Positions 9,582 to 17,300 of a stretch of DNA of 20,430 bases are shown here, piece after piece (positions within the stretch are counted from its first letter, which is position 1; each line of letters begins with the position of its first letter). The stretch is taken from positions 7,666 through 28,095 of the forward strand of contig JAKCWW010006619.1 of assembly GCA_026260175.1 (NCBI GenBank), read 5' to 3'. This stretch comes from Reticulitermes lucifugus. Taxonomy: Eukaryota > Arthropoda > Insecta > Blattodea > Rhinotermitidae. The notes beneath the pieces were generated by a model. That model had not been told where the DNA came from. It saw only the letters and a program-made list of their open reading frames with translations, and did no database searches. The translations under genes were made by a program, and so were the position numbers.

Positions 9582-9730
9582 TTATACTGTTTTACACCAA
9601 CCAAATGCACTTATTTATTTAAAGAACACTAAAATATTCTTATATAAATATATATAAATATAAATAAGTGCATTTGGTTGGTGTAAAACAGTATTAATGT
9701 TCAAAAAATGCTCGGTGATATTAAAATAAA
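9582..9730. mobile_element. Short foldback insertion with one-sided tail
   Basis: Perfect 35-bp inverted arms (9584-9618 and 9660-9694), including TGTTTTACACCAACCAAATG and its complement, enclose a 41-base AT-rich loop. A 36-base tail (9695-9730) follows on one side only. GGTTTCAGT flanks the unit at 9573-9581 and 9731-9739. The arm/tail/duplication plan matches the two larger Penelope-like foldbacks, but this one carries no hammerhead core. Confidence 0.55.
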
Positions 9731-9947
9731 GGTTTCAGTATCTTTAGAGTATAGGTCTCCAAATTTTCATGGCAAAGGGCCACACCGTTTATTGTCGGTT
9801 GGTTCGCGGGCCGCACGTGAAAAAAAATAACAGCAAGTGGTTTATCTAACTGCCTAACTTTTATGTTACTCATATGGTGTATATTCTTATAATTAATACA
9901 TTAACCAACTTAAGCACTTAATAAAATACATTCAGAAGTAAGTATAA

Positions 9948-9991
9948 AGCTCCTACATGTTTCGGCACTGGGGTGCCATAATCAGGGCGTT
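9948..9991 (-). ncRNA. Hammerhead-like motif with damaged core, left arm of foldback 2
   Basis: This is the inverted partner of 10215-10258. Stem II, GAAA and the minimal stem III (A-C, loop AU, G-U, then A) are kept. The core reads CUGAUUA, changing the essential G8, and stem I has two mismatches. Expected inactive. Confidence 0.6.
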
Positions 9992-10214
9992 ATCTGAACA
10001 AAGGACTACAAGGACAGCAAGCTTATGTAGATATTACGTCGCTTCATTAAAATTATGCCTGTAACATCTCAATTTAAACAATTTTAAATTTAAGATATTG
10101 TGAATTTATGATTGTTAACTTTGTGCATTTTGGAATTTTAATGATTTAGTCATTTTAATGAAGGCGACACAATACCTAAATAAGCGTGCTGGCCTTGTAG
10201 TCCTTTGTTCAGAT

Positions 10215-10258
10215 AACTTCCTGATGATGGCACCCCAGTGCCGAAACGTGTAGGAGTT
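10215..10258 (+). ncRNA. Hammerhead ribozyme-like motif, type I, intact core
   Basis: Stem I strand AACUUC (10215-10220), canonical core CUGAUGA (10221-10227), an extra U, stem II GGCAC/GUGCC around CCCA (10229-10242), GAAA (10243-10246), stem III A-C/G-U around a GU loop (10246-10251), cleavage-site A (10252), stem I strand GGAGUU (10253-10258). Stem I pairs over six positions with one G-U. The 2-bp stem III with a 2-base loop is the minimal form known from Penelope-like elements, thought to act best as a dimer. Predicted cleavage after 10252; not demonstrated. Confidence 0.7.
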
Positions 10259-10965
10259 TTATACTTGCTTCTGAATGTATATGATTAAGTGTATAATTTG
10301 ATTAACGTATTAACTAACAGCCTAAATTGTTGTGACATTTTTATACTATATACATAGTTTACAAATGTGGCCGCATGCCGCATAATACACCCTGGCGGGC
10401 CGCGGTTTGGAGACCCATGCTTTAGAACCATTGTTGAGAAAGTCAAACACAAAACAAGAAATGTTGTACGTAAAAAACACATTTACTGAACTCAATAATG
10501 CGTACATTTTATAACAGGGCGATATGAATTTTCATATTATCCCCGCAGTGTTCATATGCTCCATGTAAAAATCACATACATATAACATAGACACTAAATT
10601 TAACCAGTACTGATGGGATAATTTGACAACTTACGTCACTTTGCTATATAAAATGCACATTATTGAGTTGACTAAATGTATATTTTACGTGCACCGACTC
10701 CATCTGGCTCCAGAAAATGGACAAATGGCAGACTATTTTCGATGTGATATTGATTAGCTGAGCGACTGTCAGTTTTTCAAGAACGGCTATTTTAGAATAT
10801 AGTTCGTTACTTTGTTATTTATTTAGTGTTTTGTTGGAAACGTCGACCTCGTGCAGTTTCATTTAAATATTCTTACGCAGTCACAGTGAATGTCATAGCA
10901 GCAGCTTGACATGTAAATTCACGTGTTCCGGTATGTTATACCGCGTCAACTGGAAAGTATGCGAG

Positions 10966-11205
10966 ATTTCAGGCTTCCGCCGTGATGTAGATGAGATGTG
11001 CTCTCTTCTGGGATATTAGGCAGCGTTGGGTAGTAGCTCTAAACCGACGTTTCGGGACAACATATCGGTCCCATCTTCAAGGGTCAAGAAGTCTTTTTGG
11101 ACTTCCTGACCCTTCAAGATGGGACCGATAGGTTGTATCGAAACGTCGGTACAGAGCTACCACTCAACGCTGCGTAATATTCCAGAAGAGCGCAGCTCTC
11201 AACTG
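10966..11205. mobile_element. Foldback element 3a (tail + inverted arms, diverged hammerhead-like motif)
   Basis: TTTCAGGCTTCCGCCGTGATG forms a leading tail. Arms of about 95 bp follow (11000-11093 and 11099-11200), containing CTTCTGGGATATTA, CCGACGTTTCGG, and CCATCTTCAAGGGTCA with their complements. Each arm holds the order UUGAAGA or UUCAAGA, U, stem II GGGAC, GAAAC; the hammerhead C3 is replaced by U and no stem I was found. The same tail and arm sequence recurs at 14884-15078. Confidence 0.6.
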
Positions 11206-11393
11206 GTAAGCAGTTACCGACATTTTGAAGGCTCTTAGTGCTTCTGCCTTCATGGCCACAGTCCAAGTCTTCTTGGACTGCTTGATTCTGAAGATGTCTA
11301 AAGTTGTCTTGGAGTGCTTGACCCTGAATATGTAGGCACAATCATCGTTAGAAACGACGGTGACTATGTACCAGTCGACACGGCGTAACATCG
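11201..11393. repeat. Related inverted repeat fragment, split by a hAT insertion
   Basis: AACTGGTAAGCAGTTACCGA (11202) is the reverse complement of a motif whose diverged forward copy is GACGGTGACTATGTACCAGT (11356). Between them lie two imperfect direct repeats of a TCTTGGACTGCTTGA-type unit. The right side runs into CGGCGTAACATCGC, is cut by the hAT element and resumes as AGAAG after 11848, as in other family copies. Confidence 0.45.
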
Positions 11394-11394
11394 C

Positions 11395-11840
11395 TCGGCT
11401 GACCATACGTCCCGTTTTGAACGGGACAGTACCGTTTTTTTGCTATGTCCCGGCCGTCACGTCGTTTTAGTAAAAATGCCATTTTTGTCCCGTTTTTTAT
11501 AAAAACTTTAAAATATGCTTAAATATTGGTCAATCATAACCTATAAACAAGTTTGCATCAATGGCTGCTATTGTAGGCACCAGTCATTCGTGTAACCATC
11601 AGTATAGGCGCGTTGATCGAGATCGACAATTGCCCATTGAATAAATAGTGTAACTTTAAAGCCAATGAATTATTCAGAGAAAATAAAAAATACGTGTTGG
11701 CAACACTTGCGCGGTTCTGTGAAGAATTATTGTAAGTTCAATATTTTTATGTAATAAAACATTTTTTTTAATGTCCTACTCTTATGAACATTCCCCCGTC
11801 CCCCGTCCCGTTTTTGTCTCAAGGAATTATGGTTAGCCTA
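11395..11840. mobile_element. hAT-type non-autonomous element, perfect 8-bp TSD
   Basis: AACATCGC is perfectly duplicated at 11387-11394 and 11841-11848. Terminal sequences TCGGCTGACCATACGTCC (left) and, inverted, TAGGCTAACCATAATTCC (right) match at 14 of 18 positions. Subterminal CGTCCCGTTTT and GTCCCGTTTTTG motifs occur at both ends. The 8-bp duplication and TIR length fit hAT. The 446-bp unit carries no transposase. Confidence 0.7.
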
Positions 11841-11848
11841 AACATCGC

Positions 11849-12804
11849 AGAAGTCTTGAATATTCAACAACACCGCTGTGAGAACCTAAGTTTTCACAAT
11901 ATAACATGATAGATTCACAACAAATACATACAGCAGTGAATTGTGAATCAGACACATGAAGAGGCACTACTCTTAAAGATAACTCAATCTTGTGCCAGAT
12001 CCTCGCTGGCAATGTGAGGGAAATGATGTGGCTTAAATGACCATTGGACTGATGACGGAAACGGAAACTCGTACAGTCATATCGGACCTAAGTGTTCCTT
12101 GTGGGTACAGTCAATCCTCGCTTTACGAAGATCCGCATTCTAAAATTTCGCTCACACGAACTTCTATGAGGATAGAACGTGTACTGAAATAAAAATCTTC
12201 GCGGATTGTCACCCTTTAACAATAGCACGCACAGAATTATCCTCTATCTCGCTTCCTGGGAAAAATGTCATACGTAGACGAAACTGTTGCGGATCGTGTG
12301 ACTCACGTCATGAGTATAATACGTGTCAGACATTCTGCGCTACGTAGATATTAGCAGAGAGTTGGATTGCAGTGTTACAGTCAGCCCAGATCTGGAGTGC
12401 AAAGGTACATTCAGTCCATACAGCACATCACTAATTCCGAAAATGTGAATTAGAAAATTAATTTACATCTTTCCACTTAAACTTAACGTAACGATCTGTA
12501 AAAATAGTTTGGATACTTAGAATGTGATTAAAAGTACAAATAACTGGTAATCAAGTCCGTATAAGTAAAATTTGTCTGGTGAATTTGCTGTTTAGAGCGG
12601 TCTGAAATAACTTAAAAGAGTTTAATACAAACCGCTGCGAGAGCCATTAATCGGTTTAAATGAACAGAAATGTACGGTACTTCGAAACGTCTGTAACTGT
12701 TTACCATTCTACATGGCGTGACAAATCAGAAGACGTGAATCTTCAGTCTCGCGTGTGCGAAAAGTGCATGTGACGAAACAACACTAGTAGAAGTACTCGA
12801 ATTT
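11849..12804. other. Intergenic sequence, one foldback-family fragment
   Basis: Mostly unassigned. A short piece at 12681-12724 (TTCGAAACGTCTGTAACTGT, then TTACCATTCTACATGGCG) matches the right-hand part of the foldback family seen at 11345-11393 and 14473-14520. Confidence 0.4.
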
Positions 12805-13085
12805 GGGTGCCGCAGTTAGTTGAGGCACTTCGCTACAAGCCGGAAGGACGCAAGTTCGATTCCCGATGGGGGTCATTGGAATTTTTCATTGACTTAATTC
12901 TTCTTGCCGCACTACAGCCCAGGGGTCGACTCAGTCTGTGACAGAAATGAGGGATGTCTCCTGGGGCTAAAGGCGGCCGGTGTGTAGGGGTGACAACCTT
13001 ACCACATTCATGTGCTGATTGTCTAGAAATTCTGGGAGGCTCAACCTTCTATCTAGGCCTGTAAAGGGCTAGCTTTATTTTTAAT
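12805..13085 (+). repeat. tRNA-derived SINE with conserved central region
   Basis: Box A-like TTAGTTGAGGC (about 12816-12826) and box B AGTTCGATTCC (12853-12863) are spaced as in a tRNA promoter. The body contains GGTCGACTCAGTCTGTGACA, GAAATGAGGG, GGCTAAAGGCGGCCGGTGTG and GATTGTCTAGAAAT, then AGCTTTATTTTT at the end. This order of motifs is familiar from insect SINEs. Target duplication not resolved. Confidence 0.7.
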
Positions 13086-14118
13086 AGTAACAGAAACAAA
13101 ATAAAAATAAAACACGCGTAAAATTAGTATTTTAGAAAGCTTTAACATAAAGCATGCAAAACTTCGTAAAGTTTGAAATTTGCATAAGTTTATGCCTTAC
13201 AAATGGCACAGAGGCATTGAAACATGCCGGAAAAGTAATACAAATTGGCTGCTGTCAACGTTCATACACGTGTACTTTGTATTTATAACAGTAAAACAAT
13301 TACTATATTTTCTGTACATTAATCACTTTTATATTAAAATGCCTGTCAGGCGTCACCTTTCACACTGAAATACATTACAACCATTGAATGAAAAATTGTA
13401 TCAAACTACTGCAAAATCATGAAGTTTAGTGTAAGAATAACTAATGTAAAATAGAACAGGATAGTTATTGCTGGTAAGGAAAGCCGGAAATTATGTTAAA
13501 ACACGAATTCACTCTATAAATATGAATCGAAAACTTTTATTTGGGTGTAAAATTAGAATAAGTACATTTTGTATACATGTTTGCGGCTTATGGCAGTAAA
13601 AAATTTAGTTTAATTCTTTAAAGGTTTAGTGTTTACTCTGTGTACCACCTGATTTAACGTTAAGAAAAATTTTGTGTTCTATCCAGATAATGTAGGTATT
13701 TTTTTTTCTAAGATTCTCGGAACAAACAGCGATTATTTCAGTGTTTAGCGGTTTGTTATTTTAATATAAATTACGAGTGCTGTGTATGAAGTAGAAACAT
13801 AATTAAATATTTCTAACATAAAATTCATACTTCATATAATGTAGTGTTTCTCACCCTTTCTATCACTGTTTCTCTTCATGCTTCAAAGTGTTAAAGGAAT
13901 GTTCTGGTAATATCTTATCCCACAACATACGTTTCGAACCCACACTGCAGTCGAGATAATTGATGTCCTCTGTCATGTGAGACTATCTTCGTATCGTGTT
14001 AGTATATTTTTAAAGTGTTTTAAACATTATTCTGCTCTTAACATATCATCACCCCTCTTCACTGAACAGTGCCATAATTCACGTGTTTGATCAGTCCCAT
14101 ATAATTAAAATTATTTTT
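13086..14118. other. AT-rich intergenic stretch downstream of lipase B
   Basis: Strongly AT-rich with no coding exon, RNA gene or repeat boundary that I can support. Confidence 0.5.
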
Positions 14119-14124
14119 TTTATT
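14119..14124 (-). promoter_or_regulatory. Candidate poly(A) signal of lipase B
   Basis: AATAAA on the minus strand about 36 bases after the gene B stop, inside an A-rich run. It would give a very short 3' UTR. AT-rich context lowers the weight of the match. Confidence 0.45.
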
Positions 14125-14159
14125 TCTGAAGTAAAAGTACTGGGATATTCCTAACAATC

Positions 14160-14306
14160 TCAGTTAGATTTCAGAATACTTAAAATTCTGTCATTAACCA
14201 ATGTCTTTACGTCGATAGCCCACATGAAGTCAAAGTGGTTGAATTCCGGAAGAGCAATTTCGTGGTACTCCGAGTTGGGTAGCTTCTGATGCAGGAGTTT
14301 TGCGTC
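14160..14306 (-). CDS. Lipase B terminal exon with the catalytic His and stop
   Basis: Forty-eight codons plus TGA (14162-14160), with acceptor atgttacag ending at 14307. It encodes DAKLLHQKLPNSEYHEI, ALPEFNHFDFMWAIDV and ILSILKSN. The His in FNHFDF is the catalytic His of the family, with the usual 30 or so residues after NDW. Phase 0 joins it to WLASPE of the preceding exon. Confidence 0.94.
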   Translation of the reverse strand, partial: DAKLLHQKLPNSEYHEIALPEFNHFDFMWAIDVKTLVNDRILSILKSN

Positions 14307-17300
14307 CTGTAACATGACATAATCACATCTACAAATGTATGCAACGCAACTTCAGCATGGAGGCGGAATATTTGATTTTATGTTATAGCTTATTGGTTAT
14401 CTACTGGGAGACTACTGTTGCTACACATACGATGGACTGCTGGAATCTTTTTAGATGTGGAAGCAGCACGCTTCTCCGAAACGTCAGTAACTACTTACCA
14501 GTTGACAAGGCTTAACATCCTAAAAGATTTAAATATTACATATTTTGACCCACATTTTTTACCTGTTAATTAGGTATAAAGTGAAAAATTAAAAATTTTA
14601 ATAATTCGTTTTGAAGGGAAAATTGCTGTTCTTCTCGAGTTATTTAGAAAACTGTCTCTCAGTAATTATAATCAATTTTAAGAACAATACTGTATTTACG
14701 CCAGTGCGCTTGCACTTGATTCAGGATATTCTGCTGCTTGGCATCTGTGCAGTAAAATATGATGTCTATGTCTGACTATGGTAGCCATAACTTACTGGGA
14801 AATAAAGATAGGAACTTGAAATTTTGGCTGTAGTTTTAGCAAAATAGTGAAATGTGCCTTGTCAAATATAATTACAACCTTGATTTCAGGCTTCCGCCGC
14901 GATGTTTATGAGATCTGCACTCTTCTGGGATATTACGCGGCGTCGTGTGGTAATTGTTTACCTTTTCTTCTTGGACTCTTGACCCTTGAAGATGGGACCG
15001 ATATGTTGTCCCGAAACGTCGGCAAACAATTACCACACAACACCTCGTAATACCCCAGAAGAGCACAGATCTCATAATCACAATCGTTTCACTAGATCCG
15101 TATTGGGGCCCAGGGATTCTACCCACTGTGATGATGGTTTAGAATTTAATTTCAGTAAAATTATCGACATGCACCTCATTTGAAAGATCTAGCACTAACG
15201 AATATATAAGGCATGCAGAAGGAGTTCTTTAATCGGGAGTAAAGCGGACGGAGTGTACAGCTAATAACCAAAGAATTCGTATTACACTCAAGGAAACCAA
15301 ACGTACGTTTCAAGGACACAGGGAGACTAATGACGATAGGATGAGCAGAGTAAAGGATGGGAAAGGAATACGCAAGATAGGAAAAGAAAAAGAAAAATAA
15401 TGAAAATTTGTTGGAGCGGAAGGAAGGAATGATTTTTCTCCTTACTTTTTGATGGGCCATACGCTATGTAGACGGGATATACAGTTTCAGTGTCTCCTCT
15501 TCCAGCTTTTCCGAGCTGTCTATTTGAAGAGGAAAACTTAACTGCTTCCAATTGTGCTCTGTGTTAAAATTGTGAGTTCACAATCACGTGTAAACGAGAA
15601 CAGCCTTGTATCTTAATTCAAAGCCACTTCCTTTTACATGGAACTGCTTGCCAATATTTAATTTTTCTACATGCGAATTATTCGCACGTGTAAAACTACT
15701 TTTTATTATTAAGACAGCACACGTGTTTATGTAATGTATGTTAATGTACACACGTGTTTATGTAATGTATGTTCATGTATATAAGAACAGTTTCCTGCTG
15801 GTTGTCTTCTTACCTCAGGAGATGCCAGCCAATCGTTAGGGCCCACGATAAGGCTAACAAAGGAGCTGATGATGGATAAATTATAATCTGGCGGATTTAA
15901 GTGGCCATATTTGTACAGATTGGCTAAGCCATAGTCATATTGTCTGAAGCTGCCTGGAAAAGAAATATAACATGCTGTGGCTTAATGGTGAAAAACAGAT
16001 CAACTTAAAGCACCAGATCGAAACATGTAGGAATATGTTATGTGACATTATATTATAAATATCTATGAAAAATGTTTGTTGGTCCGAGTGTTGCAAATTA
16101 GTTATCGACAATGCACGGAATGAACAGTGTAAAATGTATATAGTCCTATATCGGTTTGGTACTGAAAGCTTAAAATTTGAAACGCATTTTTTTTCGGGTT
16201 TGGCACGTCGTAAGGAACGTATATAGGCCTATACTGGTTTGGTATTGAGAAGGAAATGTACAATGCATGTACTTCATCGCTGTCCTGAATATCACAGCTG
16301 TCACGGGATGTCCCGACGGATGAAGGCCTTCTATGCGACGCAACTGCCTTGCTCGGTGTGACGATAACCGATTAAATGCCCAGGACATTAGTGCGATGCT
16401 TAATACAAGCTTTACATTCGTCGCAAAGCTCATGTAGATATGGACTCAGACTTGAGGGAGATAGTAGAAACATAGTTATGTAATGTTAACATAGGCCCCG
16501 TACCTGAGTTGAGAAGCTGCACATAATGCCTCCAGGCTTTCGTTGAAGATCCAGCAGGAAAGTAGTGCAGAATTGTGGGTAGCATTGTCTGTAATAATAC
16601 CAAATTGGAATATATATTTTGAGTAACATAAATTTAAAACAGCACAAATTAAATGATTGTCTTTATAAATGCTGTTTCTGCAGTGGTAGGAGCTTGAGAA
16701 ATGAAAGTAAGATTTATGTGTCCGGACATATACATCAGGTACAACGATGATACAGGTCTAAATACAGATACTTTCATTGCATGCATTTTTATTTTAATTT
16801 AAAAAATAGATAAGCTTAGAATAAACTGTTCTGTTCTACTTACTCCTTGTAAATTATCTTTTAACCATACTTCAGATATATCGGAGCATGCTACGAGGAG
16901 CACCGTTAAGGACTTGACAGATTTTGCCGCAACTGAAAGCGGTTAGCCATGTGAATGTGGAATGAATTTGTGAGACTTAGTTTCTCAATAACGTGATTGA
17001 TTGTCCCAGAACACCACATAGGATACTGTCTCTATCCATCTGTTCTTTATGCTGTTTAATCTTCAAAGCCAGTTTTCAGGCTTTAAGCAAACCTGTGAAA
17101 ATTAACTTAGCTTCGTCATGTCCGTCTGTCCGTCCGTCTGCATGGAACAACTCGACTCCGAATGGAGGGATTTTTATGAAATTTGATATTTGAGTATTTT
17201 TCGAAAATATGTTAGAGAAAATTCAAATTTCATTAAAATCCGACAAGAAAAACGGGTACTCTACATGAAGACCTATGCGCATTTATGACAATATCTCGCT

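Larger units (their letters stand above)
9858..10313. mobile_element. Penelope-like foldback element 2, nested in a hAT MITE
   Basis: Inverted arms run from about 9893 to 10056 and from about 10143 to 10313. They share, among others, ACATTCAGAAG-TAAGTATAAA, TATCTGAACAAAGGACTACA and the hammerhead segment. A 35-base tail (9858-9892) lies outside the left arm. CTAACTGCCTAA (9846-9857) and CTAACAGCCTAA (10314-10325) form a 12-bp duplication with one mismatch. The related MITE at 17937-18140 has the uninterrupted site, so the insertion is directly readable. No coding sequence; likely non-autonomous. Confidence 0.65.
9750..10419. mobile_element. hAT-type MITE, interrupted by Penelope-like foldback 2
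   Basis: Terminal sequence TATAGGTCTCCAAA at 9750 mirrors TTTGGAGACCCATG at 10419. Near-identical 8-bp duplications flank it (CTTTAGAG 9742-9749, CTTTAGAA 10420-10427). GGCCGCACGTGAAAAAAAA on the left and AATGTGGCC plus GGCGGGCCGCGG on the right match the relative at 17937-18140. Without the insertion at 9858-10313 plus its duplicated site the unit would be close to the 204 bp of that relative. Non-coding. Confidence 0.7.

Noticed and set aside
14847-15183. Overlapping open frames on both strands around the foldback.
   Set aside because: They arise from the inverted arms of foldback 3b and are mirror images of one another.
15176-15551. Minus-strand frames rich in Phe, Leu and Ser that look membrane-like.
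   Set aside because: They read through a purine-rich stretch (GGAAAAGAAAAAGAAAAA); low complexity, no domain.
16170-16433. Minus-strand frame of 87 codons with a hydrophobic start.
   Set aside because: No family recognised; it lies in an intron of gene B between exons, and the sequence holds a short direct repeat (GGTTTGGTA) rather than coding structure.
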